Source: Hanleya hanleyi
Taxonomy: Eukaryota; Mollusca; Polyplacophora; Lepidopleurida; Hanleyidae
Length of the DNA stretch: 64,000 nt
NCBI GenBank assembly: GCA_036873755.1
Contig: JAVTVY010045404.1
Location: 147,919-211,918 of the forward strand
Direction of reading: 5' to 3'
Both the position numbers and the translations under genes were made by a program. Below the pieces are notes generated by a model. The model was not told the origin of the DNA. It made no database searches and saw nothing but the letters and a program-made list of their open reading frames with translations. Below are positions 35,071 through 46,313 of the stretch, one piece after another. The stretch's first letter is position 1. Every line of letters begins with the position of its first letter.

Positions 35071-35380
35071 AAAAATGTGTTCCTATTTTCTTATTCTTTC
35101 TTTCTAATATTTAACATTTGGATTTATTTATGTTATGAAACAATCTTCAGTGATATTCAGTTAATAAAATATAGATATAACTGTGTATACACATTTCTGC
35201 ATTCACTGCTACAACTCGACCCTTATTGCAGCACACTCATGACATGTCCAAGTCACCGTGACTGAATGGGTTTATTTCCATGGGTCAGCAATACTTCCCA
35301 TGTATAAAAAACGAGGGAATCTTCATCTGTATTTTCCTGAACTGTTCTCGTTATATTTAAGAGTCATTATAGTTCTCACC

Positions 35381-35659
35381 ATGAAAAGCAATGTACCATT
35401 CAACAAGTCGAAGTATGAGTGTTGTCACAAGAATACGCGTTCAGGCCAGACCAGAAAAATATCTGGTTCACAGTTAGAGTGGGTGAAACGCAGGAGTGAC
35501 TTTGAAGTCAATACTGAGGGAGTATTATGCCCTCAATGTAGAGCTATATACTATGTAGATTTGAAATCTGCGAATGATGAGACCATCGAAGCGCCTACAG
35601 CCGTAGCCAATAATTACCAGCCCGAGGCGGGGTCAAGTTCCCGTTGTGTCATACTATGA
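35381..35659 (+). CDS. Small Cys-rich ORF, possible zinc-ribbon protein
   Basis: From ATG at 35,381 the 92-residue frame reads MKSNVPFNKSKYECCHKNTR, then LEWVKRRSDFEVNTEG and LCPQCRAIYYVD. Two Cys pairs (CC and CPQC) spaced ~40 residues could bind zinc. The frame ends SSSRCVIL, which has the form of a prenylation CaaX box. The stop falls just before a long palindrome, so the C-terminus may be accidental. It could also be one exon of a longer gene. No family recognised. Confidence 0.35.
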   Translation: MKSNVPFNKSKYECCHKNTRSGQTRKISGSQLEWVKRRSDFEVNTEGVLCPQCRAIYYVDLKSANDETIEAPTAVANNYQPEAGSSSRCVIL

Positions 35660-35660
35660 A

Positions 35661-35795
35661 AATATTGCCTTGTTTTGAGGGGAATATGCAGTTTTGTTGC
35701 CCCGAGGGTGTGCATATTGCCCGAGCCGCAGGCGAGGGCAATATGCGCAGCCGAGGGGCAACGAAACTGCATATTCCCCTCACAACAAGGCAATG
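35661..35795. repeat. Long hairpin, ~60-bp arms
   Basis: ATTGCCTTGTTTTGAGGGGA and onward (35,664-35,722) pairs almost fully with GGGCAATATGCGCAGCCGAG through CAACAAGGCAAT (35,737-35,795), leaving a loop of ~12 bases. The motif GGAATATGCAGTTTTGTTG recurs at 36,219. RNA from either strand would form a long near-perfect duplex. Confidence 0.8.
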
Positions 35796-36763
35796 ATTTC
35801 ATTATTATATTTACCAACTTAACTCTGTGCTAATCTATTATCTCTAGAGCAAAATAATGGTTTTATGTTTATTTTGAAAGAGCGCAATCCTTCTGAGTTG
35901 ATTGCTTTCAGTGGGCAATCGCCAGCAACATTATTTTTCATGCACGAGATTCCACTGATTCGGAGCTGCTTCACAACTATCGTGTAAATCTCGCAACGCA
36001 CGTATAGTTGTTCGATGCCGCTTGTTAGTTACTCCAATAATGTGCTTGGGTACGATTCTGCTTACAATTAGATGAGGGGAGATAATTTATTTCTGCTGTG
36101 TTCTCCAGCTAAAATCAACTTGACGAACTGCGCTGTGATGGGCTATTTGGAGCGCGACTGAGAGAACGGGGCGACCTCTGTTGTAATTATCTCCCTTTAG
36201 TGTATATTCCCTGGGGGGTGGAATATGCAGTTTTGTTGACCTGGGAATATGCAGTTTTATCTCATTACAATTTATATAGGGAGACAATAAATATAACAAT
36301 ACCAGATATTCTACGGCAAGTTCGATTTGCAACATTACAATGATGTAGCTCGTTAAAAGAAGTTACTTTTGAAACAGGAATAATTTCACATAATCGCAAA
36401 TTATTTAACTAAAAGACGGTTGCAAGTTATTATATGATTACATTGAGTAATAACTAATCCTTTTGTATTGTGTGAAAATGGGGTAAAAATGGAATTTCGA
36501 CCGAAACGAATATTCTGTACGACTGGCCTACAAAAACGTTACTGTCGAGGAAACCTGTTCATTTAAAAATAGAACGTACCAAAACAGCACAGAGTCGACT
36601 GTGCATTTGACGTCATAAATGGCAGCTGACCCAGCATGGACAATAGATATACACACGCCAGTGTCCGAGGGAGTTATTCTCGGGTAACCATCACACATTC
36701 TTTGGAAATTCTGTGCGTCATCATGTCACCACCCCAGGACCGCGTCGGGATGAAACGGCTCAA

Positions 36764-37310
36764 CCCTACCTGACCTGTTTTTTGGGGGGAGGGCGGGAGG
36801 AACTGTCCATGCTTGGGGCCGTTTCGGTCTACTAATTAGTTTTCCTACACCTTCAGCAAGGGGACTGAAGCTTACCGCACCCCTCGAGTCAAGCTCTACC
36901 AGAAAATGTAAAACAAATGCAGAATGATCGCTTTGATGACGTCTCACTGACGACATTATCAAAAAAAGCCATTTGCTGGTCAATTTTGGATCAGATTTTT
37001 CGAATTTATGCAATTTCTTCACATTACCTGCGTGATAAATGAGTAAATGATAAACTAAGGTGAAATAAAATAATATTTGTCCTATTTTCCTGGCAGAAAA
37101 GCAGGAATTTTGTAGAAAAATGACGATACCTCACATGGCCGCCCCTTGAATTTATCCATGATGCGGTGGTTATGAAGATAGGCACAAGAGGATCCGAATA
37201 TGATGAACTTCAACGTCACGGAGTGTCAGCTCTCATTTGTTGTCGATCCGGAGATATAGTGGAAAGTTTGGTTGGGGTCCGTAATGCCCCTCCCCCCAGG
37301 ACAGGTAGGG
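36764..37310. mobile_element. TTAA-targeted MITE, copy 6 (547 bp)
   Basis: Starts CCCTACCTGACCTG after TCAA and ends GGACAGGTAGGG before TTAA (37,311). Same internal order as copy 1. One of the best-preserved copies. Confidence 0.8.
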
Positions 37311-37314
37311 TTAA

Positions 37315-37830
37315 GTGAGAGTCCCTGAATTTAGTAGAAGAATCCAAGTAGTTAATTATTCAATGTACCTCGAGTATCTCGTGTTCAGCCACTTTGCGTA
37401 TTTATAAAACTAAATTGCATCGTTTTCTTTTTGGAAAATATACTCACTCTAGGAAACTATTCGCACTCTAGTACTGTACTGGTCACGTTTTCGTTTTCAT
37501 TACCAGTGCAACTTGACATTTGTTAATATAATATTAGATAAGAGCTTTCCCTTATTCATCGGTAATATTGTAGGGTTACATGTGATACACACCATGAAAT
37601 CGGCATATTGCACTAAATTATTCAGCTGCAGTGAACCTGTTAATAGTTTTCTTTATATACCGCCTAGGCGGGTTCAGATTTTAAATTTATCTTAAATTAA
37701 TCTTTGCGGCCTTTCTTCTCAAGGTCAATCACACAATGGGAATGAAAACGTAGTATTGGTACGTAATTCAGTATTACATTAAGGTTCATTTATATTCTTT
37801 GCGCCATTCGCTCAAAGGGAACCATACCGA
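37315..37830. other. Intergenic, nothing recognised
   Basis: No coding or repeat signal. Confidence 0.3.
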
Positions 37831-38578
37831 GAGAGACGCGAAGCAAAAATTTAGTTTCCATAATCGTATCTGTAAAACCGGCAAAGCCAAGAGGGAGGAT
37901 CTAGGATCATGAGCGATTCAAACAACCGACATATTACTACTGCAAGCTTAGAGCTTCTCCAGGTAAACGCAGTTGAATGCACCAGCTTTCTACTCTATTG
38001 CCGGGGCCTTTATCAAGTGAGCATAAAATAATTTAAAATTTATAATACACAAAGTACGTCGAATATATTGGTAACATTAAAGTCCAATTCAAATTAGTTT
38101 ACGCTCGCTTGATCATGTTGCTAAAAGGTCGAGAGTCCATGCATTAAGTTGCGTTTACATGGAGGAGTTTGTAGTATTATTTAAGATACCACGTATGAGT
38201 CTAAAACAGTATATAACATTACTGACTATATTGTGACCTGGTCGTCTGGGTAGCGCACACAGCAAATTAAAACCTGTTTGACAATCAATAAATCATTGTT
38301 GCCTACTATTACAAGACAATTAAATATAATGCACATATGAAACAAGATAAATTTATTCGTATCCAAAAATACAAATTGTAGAGGTAAGGTATCACAATGT
38401 TTTATCACAGGAAAACAAGTTATGCCGATTATGATAGCTGTTACAAGACAATTAAAAATAATGCACATGAGAAATAACATAAAAATAGGAAAATTGGACA
38501 CACTACAGTTGCCAATTGTTTTTTTTTTTTCAAAATGATACCGGAAAGACCACGTGCTGTTTTATCGTCAAATCCTTA

Positions 38579-38808
38579 GGAAGCGTCTCCATTAATCGTT
38601 TTTCCTGCAATCGAGAATTTTTGTTGGTTTCTCGAAGAAATCCCGATCCTATCGGGAATTCTTCGAGAGAATGTCGAGACAAAAATATGAAAAAAACGAA
38701 ATAGTTTTCAAAATTCTCGATCGATTTTCCCGATATCGTTTTTTATTCGTCTTTTGGCGATATCGAGAAAAAATCACAGATTTCTCGACTATATTTGGGG
38801 ACGCTTCC
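38579..38808. mobile_element. TTA-flanked MITE, 230 bp
   Basis: Termini GGAAGCGTCTCC and GGGGACGCTTCC are inverted repeats, flanked by TTA (left) and CTA (right). A 3-bp TTA/TWA target suits PIF/Harbinger elements. The copy belongs to segmental unit A. Confidence 0.7.
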
Positions 38809-39534
38809 CTAGCACAAACCAGTATTCTGAGAGACGCGAAGCAAAAATTAAGTTTTGATAATCGTATCTGTAAAACCGACATAGCCAAGAGGGAGGCGAG
38901 TATCTAGGACCACGAGCGATTCAAACCACCGACATATTAATACTACAAGCTCAGAGCTTCCCCAGGTAAACGCAGTTGAATGCACCAGCTTTCTACCCTA
39001 TTACCGGGGCCTTTATCAAGTGAACATAAAATAATTTGAAATGTATAATACACAAACGTCGAATATATTGGTAACATTAAAGTCCAATTTCAAATTAGTT
39101 TACGTTCACTTGATCATGTTGATAAAGTGTCGGGGGTCCGAGCACGTGGTTTATATTTGATCCCACGTATGAGTCTAAAACAGTAAAAAACATTACTGGC
39201 TATATTGTGACCTGGCCGTCTGGGTAGCGCACATAGCAAATTAAAACCTCTTTGACAATCAATTAAATATAATGCACATATGAAACAAGATAACATTATT
39301 CGTATCCAAAAATATAAGATTGTAGAGGTAAGGTATCGCAATGTTTTATCACAGGAAAACAAGTTATGCCGGTTATGATGGCTGTAACAAGACAATTATA
39401 AATAATGCACATGAGAAATAACATAAAAATAGGAAAATTTAAAAAATAAGGACACACTAGAGTTGCCAATTGTTCTTTTTTTTTCTCAAAATAATACCGG
39501 AAAGACATCGTGATGTTTTATCGTCAAATCCTTA

Positions 39535-39743
39535 GGATGCGTCTCCATTAATCGTTTTTCCTTCAATCGAGATTTTTTGTTGGTTTCTCGAAATATTCGA
39601 GAGAATGTCGAGAAAAAAATATGAAAAAAAACGAAATCGTTTTCAAAATTCTCGAACGATTTTCCCGATATCTTTTTTTATTCGTCTTTTGGCGATATCG
39701 AGAAAAGATCACAGATTTCTGGACGATATTTGAAGACGCTTCC
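39535..39743. mobile_element. TTA-flanked MITE, 209 bp
   Basis: Counterpart in unit B, with intact TTA on both sides (39,532-39,534 and 39,744-39,746). Together with unit A this fixes the element boundaries. It was present before the duplication. Confidence 0.75.
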
Positions 39744-39762
39744 TTATCACAAATCAGTATCC

Positions 39763-40200
39763 TTTTTGCCGAAATGAATTTCCAAGTCGTTGTCTAGTGT
39801 ATTGTATCTCAGTAATCCTTTGCCGCTGAAGTTTATATGAACATCATGCAGATGCAGTACACGATGATAACATAGCCCCTAGCTATTAGACGTCAGTTAT
39901 ACCAGAAGCAAATCAACTAGAAGTGTGCATCATTAGATTAACACAGTTAGACGACACTGTCACTCGTCAAACAGCCTACACCACTAGATTGCTTTTTCAC
40001 ATTCCATACACACACAAGAGGAAATGCAGAAGAGCGTCGCGTGGGATCATACGTGTGAATACTTATGTACGTCGTAAAGGTTCCAGTGTCAGCTCATTTC
40101 CCCTGATGCAACACTCGATTCGTGTTCTGAATCTATACGAAGACGACACATACCAATCGTACTGAGCAACTACGACCACATATGTATATAATATGAGGAT
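39763..40200. other. No recognised gene
   Basis: An 80-residue plus-strand frame (39,923-40,165) rich in Arg and Thr has no recognisable domain. Nothing else is visible. Confidence 0.25.
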
Positions 40201-40515
40201 TCAGACATCTAGTTCGTTAGCTTCTGGATCTACAGATAGGTAGCGCCAAAGATGTTTCGAGCTACGGTCATAGTTTGCAATCAGGGCGCTACATTTACCA
40301 CTAAGTACTATATCTGAGATTGAATCTGTACAGTTGAAGTTGGTCACCGAACATCCGCCAAATCGTCGTACATTGGCATTGACGACACTGGGAGCTACCG
40401 TCTTCATGCGCTGAAGAACGGTGTAGGCTAAACACCCGTATGCACGCACCCACCCACGCATGATTTGAACATCCTGCCTCAAACTCGGGTTAAATATAAA
40501 CAACTTCTTTGACAT
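40201..40515 (-). CDS. Hypothetical protein, 104 residues
   Basis: The frame starts at ATG 40,515 and has a balanced composition: WVRAYGCLAYTVLQRMKTVA, VVNANVRRFGGCSVTNFNCT and SGKCSALIANYDRSSKHLWR. Four Cys lie in the C-terminal half. No signal peptide is seen. It lies downstream of the terminal exon of the beta-subunit-like gene on the same strand, so it may be part of that gene's 3' region or another exon. Not recognised. Confidence 0.25.
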   Translation of the reverse strand: MSKKLFIFNPSLRQDVQIMRGWVRAYGCLAYTVLQRMKTVAPSVVNANVRRFGGCSVTNFNCTDSISDIVLSGKCSALIANYDRSSKHLWRYLSVDPEANELDV

Positions 40516-40776
40516 ACATTTTACTGCAGGGATCTTGTTGACTGGCAGGTGGTGAATTTCGAGTAGAAAAAAATTGATTGATCACATGCATCTGCCAACT
40601 GCCGTACACATACGTCACTCGCTGGTCGAGTTCAATCGTCTTCGGATGTCTGGATTGAATAAACTCCAACCGCCAGGCCATCGTAGGCCTACAATGGATT
40701 TGATATTCATGCTAGGCACCGAATGGATCGATAATTTCATGATCGGTTTCCTTCCTGTGACAGCATATCCGACATT

Positions 40777-40996
40777 GATTTCTCTCCGCCGGGGAGTACC
40801 TCTATTCCACACCCAGATATGATTTCTCTCCGCCGGGGAGTACCTCTATTCCACACCCAGATATCATTTCTCTCCGCCGGGGAGTACCTCTATTCCACAC
40901 CCAGATATGATTTCTCTCCGCCGGGGAGTACCTCTATTCCACACCCAGATATGATTTCTCTCCGACGGGGAGTACCTCTATTCCACACCCACATAT
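40777..40996. repeat. 44-bp minisatellite, five copies
   Basis: Units GATTTCTCTCCGCCGGGGAG TACCTCTATT CCACACCCAGATAT start at 40,777, 40,821, 40,865, 40,909 and 40,953, with 0-2 differences each. The array begins 11 bases past the stop codon of the beta-subunit-like gene, so it would lie in its 3' UTR. Confidence 0.9.
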
Positions 40997-41006
40997 GTAT
41001 ACCTTG

Positions 41007-41288
41007 TCATCTGCATATCTTCCGGAGACAACCAAACCAGGTTTTCCATTCTTTTGATTTGATGCAGTAAAATGTTAGTGCTATACTGGTTGAAATAAAA
41101 AACGTTCCCGGTATCAACATTCCAAATAAGACAGCACTGAGTGGAATAACGTGTAAAACAGTCTCGCTGTGGTCGTTGGGGTTGTAAACACAATCATATG
41201 ACTGTTTCGGACTACCATACTTTTGTAAGAACTTTCTAACCGTCTCGTTATTCTCGGCCGGGTCTATCGCACACGGATACGTAGAGCA
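41007..41288 (-). CDS. BK-channel beta-subunit-like protein, terminal exon
   Basis: A strong acceptor (TTTTCTTTCAG) opens a 93-codon frame ending in TGA. It reads CSTYPCAIDPAENNETVRKF, then KYGSPKQSYDCVYNPNDHSE, then a hydrophobic segment IPLSAVLFGMLIPGTFFIST SIALTFYC and a short basic tail with WFGCLRKICR. The pattern C.Y.PC ... YG.P...Y.C.Y.P ... TM ... short cytosolic tail is that of the second half of KCNMB (Slo/BK beta) subunits, whose large Cys-rich extracellular loop and second TM segment modulate a Ca-activated potassium channel. Phase 0 matches the donors at 51,245 and 56,458. The related arthropod TipE/TEH sodium-channel subunits are an alternative. Confidence 0.55.
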   Translation of the reverse strand, partial: CSTYPCAIDPAENNETVRKFLQKYGSPKQSYDCVYNPNDHSETVLHVIPLSAVLFGMLIPGTFFISTSIALTFYCIKSKEWKTWFGCLRKICR

Positions 41289-43234
41289 CTGAAAGAAAAC
41301 ATTGAGAATAAATAATTATTCAAAAGCACAAATTTGCTGAATGAACTAATTATTAATACGTAGCAGCTGCTGAAGAAAACTTCAAAAATGCGGCGTGTAG
41401 GTGCAGTATGGGTTGCTGCATCGTGTGTTGAAACAGACAGATCATTCCGAAGACATTTCAACAAAAAGGATCATTTGCTCAACTCAAATAAATGCAACAT
41501 TTACAGGTGGTGGAAGAAGATACCGGGGTACTGAAAATAAGTCAGTTCAACCCATATGCCAATATTCTTACCGCATATATAAAAACAACACAATAACCAA
41601 GCTACGTCAATATTCACAGGACAGGAACATGTTGTGACCAAGAGATGAATTGAGGCCCGCGACCAATAGATAGAAATCGGTAACTTGAACTTGAATCCGA
41701 CTGTAGACTTACTGGTGTACCACGCTGATCATCCATTGTGTTCAAAAGAACAGTCACATTCACATAGAAATCCAGTTGGCCAAAGAATAAGGACGGCGAT
41801 TAAGATTTTATGAAAAGGACAAACATTAACATTATGGAGTGTATAGATCGGTGTGTTGGTTTGAGACAGTTTTGATCGTAATTTCGACCTGGCTCTGAAA
41901 TGTTAACAACCAAGTCGCAAATAACACTCAAACCTACCTCAAACTTAGATAATTTATATTAGCTCATGGTCACGTAGCACTGATATGATCTCGAAGATTC
42001 ATTATCTCTACAATAAAGAAACAATTCTCTTACAAGGAGAAGCTTTGAGGTTTCAGTACTGGGCAGTTCTCATCCCATTATAACTGTTCAGAAAGGTCCT
42101 AATACTGGATTGTTATGTATTGCATTGTTCTGTACAGCAACTTTGCAGTAATTCGAGGTAGAATTGGTCAGTACTGAAAAGTCTTCAAAGCAACAGCTCA
42201 GGGTATTTAAGAAATAATAATTTCCATTTCGAAACAGCGCAATAATTTAAATGCTGTAAGCAGTAGTGTTCAGTTGCTGAGAAGAACCATTACGTTGATG
42301 ATTGGACAGAACTGTACAGTAACTGCTGAGTATCTTTCAGTATTAGACCGAACAGTACAGTTATTGCTTAAAGTATGTCCATTTTAGTTAGTCGTTTACT
42401 TTGGGGCTAGTGAAAAATCAACAATTACCTCTGCATATATTTCTTTTAGTGCAGCGTGTGTGCTGATCTCTACAGAATGACCATCATTACTCTGTGATAT
42501 TGATAATATATCACATATGAAGTAACTTTGTAATTCTCTCTATATAAATCTCCAGCACTGATGTGTCATGTACCTGGGCTCAATTACATAGAGAGACGTC
42601 ATGATGAATTTATGTTACAGTTGATAAAGGCCATTGATGCCATATAAAGTAATAGCAGTCGGTCTTTTTTTGTGTCGCTTATAATCGATGGCTAATGAAG
42701 TTGATTGATGAACCGCACACTTCTTGACCGTACATGTACACGGCATTATTGACCTCGAATACATGATGGGCGTCTCTCTGTGCCATTGAACCCGGGTACA
42801 TGAAACATCAGAACTGGACTTTTATATGTAGAGAACTGCAAAATTATTTTATCAATATCACACAGTAATGGTGATCTGTTTGTTATACACACTGCAAAAA
42901 TAAAATTATGCCGAGTTAACTATTAACGTTTGACAATCCCCACAATAGACGGTGATGTTCAACGAATTCGAAGCACGAGTTGAACATCGCCATCGACAAG
43001 GTGATGTTCAACGAGACTGCGGAGCACCTTCTCGAGCGGACAAATCGTGATATCACACCTCACAGCATGCAATATCTGTTTTATTATACCGCAGAAACCC
43101 ATAAACAATACAAATAGACGTACAGTGTAAGAGAAAAACCAAGGTAACGTGAAACGCTTTCCGTCTGTACACGCAATCGTGATTACAGCGGAATGAGAGC
43201 ACAACAGACGACAATGCTAAGAAAGAGTCTGTTC
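41289..43234. other. Intron DNA of the beta-subunit-like gene, left of the Polinton
   Basis: No other exon recognised. At 42,955-43,015 GATGTTCAAC occurs three times, once inverted, as a small hairpin. The rest is AT-rich. Confidence 0.4.
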
Positions 43235-43240
43235 ACGGGC
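43235..43240. repeat. Left target-site duplication ACGGGC
   Basis: Six bases directly outside the left terminus, identical to 50,964-50,969 on the right. A 6-bp duplication is the Maverick/Polinton norm. Confidence 0.9.
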
Positions 43241-43742
43241 AGTAGTATATAAAGGGCAAATTGAGTCCCATTTAGGGGCAGATAACTCTGTTTGAACAAT
43301 TCCTGGTTATTTCCCCTGATTCACACATTTCTGCCCCTAAATAGGCCCCAATTTGCCCTTTTACTACTTATCAAATTGAAGGCGCTATGACATCACATCC
43401 GGTCACGTGACATCCGGGGTCACAGATGACATCCGGGTCAAAAGGTCACTGTGGGGTTATCTCCCCTTTGTTTTTTGCCACCAGGGGCAACGAGGCACCT
43501 GACCATATATACCAGCCATCAAGGTCAATACCACCCAATTAGCTCTTTCAAATGGTTAACTACGGTATACAAAACAACCCAAACTCACAATGTTGTATGC
43601 AAGAACACATTTTATAACAGAGAACACAACGTAGATACATCAGTTATTTCCCCTTATAATAACAGTCCAGTGGAATATCCGCAGTGTCAGCTTCAGCGTT
43701 CATAGAACATAGATACATCAGTTATTTCCCCTTATTATAACA
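43241..43742. repeat. Left terminal inverted repeat of the Polinton
   Basis: 502 bases, ~97% identical to the reverse complement of 50,463-50,963. It contains its own short inverted repeat: GGGCAAATTGAG...GGGGCAGATAACTC against TTCTGCCCCTAAATAGGCCC. The 84-residue frame inside (43,451-43,705) is mirrored in the right copy and has no coding features. Confidence 0.9.
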
Positions 43743-43744
43743 TT

Positions 43745-43960
43745 TTGAAGTGGAGTGAGGAGGAGGAGGAGGAGGAAGGGGGAGTGAGGAGGAGGAGGAG
43801 GAGGAGGAGGAGGAGAAGGAGGAGTGAGGAAGAGGAGTGAGGAGGAGGAGGAGGGTAGGAACAGGAATAATGAGGAATAAGGAGGAGGAGGAGGAATGAG
43901 GAGAAGGAGGAGGAGGAGGAATGAGGAGGAGGAGTAGGAGGAGGAGGAGGAAGTTCAGTG
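43745..43960. repeat. (GGA)n-type microsatellite
   Basis: Over 200 bases of GGAGGA, GGAGTGAGGA and GAGGAAT variants; polypurine on the plus strand. It directly adjoins the left terminal repeat. Confidence 0.9.
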
Positions 43961-44045
43961 AGTTGTCATATAAGGCCGGTTGTACACCATTAGCCTCAGT
44001 CTGTGGTTGATCGGGTACCATGTCGTGTACATGTCCGTTCTAGAC

Positions 44046-45160
44046 TGCGCATGCGCAACATGTTGAAAACGGACGTCACACCCCTCCCGTCGGATGCTCC
44101 CTCACCACTGCTTTACATTGATACTTCACTCGATACACCCCTCCTGTCGGATGCTCCCTCACCACTGCTTCACATTGATACCTCATACGACACCATGGGC
44201 CCACCACGGTCTCACCTGGACCCCAAAACGTCTATGTCCGTAATACGGCCAGACTCCGCATGCGCAACATGTTCACAACAAACAACACACTAGTCCTGGT
44301 GCATGCTCCTTCATGACTGCTTTACATTGATACCTTACTTGACCCAATCGACCCACTAGGGGCCCCCCTAGCTCCAAAACGGCTATTTCCATAATACGGC
44401 CTGCCTGCGCATGCGCAACATGTTGAAAACAAACAGCACACTAGTCCAGGCGCATGCTCCTTCACGACTGCTTCACATTGATACCTCACTTGATGGAATC
44501 GGACCACTAGTGGTCCGCCTAGACCCCAAAACGTCTATTTCCATACCATTTTCCCACAATTCCCTGTCTGCGCATGCGCAGGACGTTGACAACAAACAAC
44601 ACACTAGTCCAGGCGCATGCTCCTTCACGACTGCTTCACATTGATACCTCACTCGACTTCATTGGACCATTAGTGGCTCCCCTAGCTCCAAAACGTGTAT
44701 ACGTACACTTTGTCTATTGCGCATGCGCAGCATGACGTGAGTTCCACGTTTCAGCCATGACGTGAGTTCCACGTTTCAGCCATCCGTCGGATGCTCCCTC
44801 GCGTATGCTTTACATGGATACCTCATACGACACCATCGGACCACTAGGGACTCACCTGGACCCCAAAACGTCTATTTCCATACCCTTTGTCTACTGCGCA
44901 TGCGCAGAATGACGTCACTTTCACGTTTCAGCCATCCCGCTGGATGCTCCCTCGCGTATGCTTTACAATGGTACCTCACTCGATGCAATTGGACCAATAG
45001 GGGCTCCCCTCGACCTCAAAACGGTTATGTCCATAATACAGTCTGTCTGCTCATGCGCAGAATATTGATAACACCCTAGTCCAGTGCGCCTTCACGAGAG
45101 CTTTAAAATAAGACCTCACTCTACCCCATCGGGCCACTAGTGCTCCACCTAGACTCCAAC
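44046..45160. repeat. ~150-210-bp tandem array, each unit with a TGCGCATGCGCA palindrome
   Basis: Seven units share CACTAGTCC, GCATGCTCCYTCAC, TTTACATTGATACCTCAC, GGACCACTAG and CCCCAAAACGTCTAT. Perfect TGCGCATGCGCA occurs at 44,046, 44,406, 44,569, 44,718 and 44,895; one-base variants lie near 44,256 and 45,048. That sequence is the consensus site of the animal transcription factor NRF-1. The array is non-coding and lies 1.4-2.6 kb upstream of the polymerase start. Confidence 0.8.
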
Positions 45161-46313
45161 ATGTTCACCCCGTATGGATTTATACATACATTGGGCTAAT
45201 ATCGCAGTATGTGAGTGTATATGGGTAAATATGCATCTATATACAAACCTACTCGGTACTTTCATAGCTTTTCCCGTCGTATTCTACATGAACAACCTCA
45301 CAGCCCATAGTAAAATCCATAAAAAACGATCACCACCCTATACACGCAAAAAAGATAGAAATGTGCGAATCAGGGGACATAACCTTTGTCTACAAGAGAA
45401 ATTGGGCTAGACCGAGTTGTCTCCCTTGCATCGGAGTGAACAGATGGGGCTGCCGTTTGAATGGAGCTATTATCCGGGGAAGCCGGGGAAATTGGCCTTG
45501 GGCAGCCATTTTTCTTAGCGTTTGTTACATAAAACAGACCTGTACGGAATATTTCCACTCTTTTAAATCATCCACACCCAACAAAATTATATCAAACTAA
45601 TCCATGCATTCATATGTAAGTGAGTCATATACGGCGAAAGACCACATGACGGTCCCACCGATGACGCGCAGCCAACGTTCGATGAACGTTCGTAATTTTT
45701 TTTTTGCTGGTGCAAACTGGACAATAAATGCTCGACACTGGGGTGGCACTCGATCATAGACTGGCCATAATAACATGCTACAACACCTATAGATTATATA
45801 TATTGGTCTCAATGGGTTCAGCTATTTGGTGTAAAATGCCTGTGGAGCGGGTTCCCCGTGTTTTGTACGGAAAATACGATCTGCCAAACTATAAAAATAA
45901 AATCTTCCCCGCCCCCGTTCCATCGAACACATTGTTTCACGCTTACAGTTGTATTTCCGTCCTGTTGTGCCAAATAACCATATAACCAGCCATGTGACTG
46001 TTTCAGTGTCAATAAAGTTCTTATCTTATCTTTATGGGATCAACACATTTTTTTTATATTGACACAGAATGTAAACAATCAGGGGTGTAGCCAGGATTTT
46101 ACTGTGGTTCGCCACAACGTCAAAAGGACACATCACGAAGTTCGCTGTGTATGGGAAAAGACTGAGCTTCAGTTTGAAAAAGGGCATTTATATGAGAATA
46201 AATATATTTTCGAAAGGGGGGATTTCCGCGAACCTGGCTTCGGGCCATAGCCCAGTCAACTACGTTTGGTCGCTAAAGGTCATCGCGTACATTGAGAATG
46301 ATTGACAGCTGAC
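45161..46313. other. Polinton interior without recognisable gene
   Basis: Only short frames are present. One (45,728-45,985, MPVERVPRVLYGKYDLPNYK within it) could be a relic of a lost Polinton gene, but I cannot identify it. AATAAAGTTC at 46,012 could be a poly(A) signal. Confidence 0.35.

Larger units (their letters stand above)
34547..36705. repeat. Distant 37-bp perfect inverted repeats enclosing 2.1 kb
   Basis: GAATGTGTGATGGTTACCCG continuing to ...CTCCCTCGGA (34,549-34,586) is exactly mirrored at 36,666-36,702. The enclosed DNA holds a SINE head, a small Cys-rich ORF and a long hairpin. No target duplication is visible beside the arms, so it may be a transposon with decayed flanks or two opposed copies of one repeat. 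Confidence 0.6.
37831..39762. repeat. Tandem segmental duplication, ~1-kb unit, two copies
   Basis: Unit A 37,831-38,828 and unit B 38,829-39,762 both start GAGAGACGCGAAGCAAAAAT and end CAGTAT(T/C)C. Shared landmarks in order are CGTATCTGTAAAACCG, GGTAAACGCAGTTGAATGCA, GGCCTTTATCAAGTGA, GTGACCTGG(T/C)CGTCTGGG, ACAGGAAAACAAGTTATGCC and the MITE. Identity is ~90% by eye, and unit B lacks ~60 bases. The copies are head to tail. No gene is included. Confidence 0.85.

Noticed and set aside
40777..40996. CRISPR-like regular repeat
   Set aside because: Units are directly adjacent 44-mers without variable spacers, and the DNA is eukaryotic. It is a minisatellite.
43451..43705. 84-residue ORF and its minus-strand mirror at 50,500-50,736
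   Set aside because: Both are translations of the same Polinton terminal inverted repeat, with no domain and no start context.
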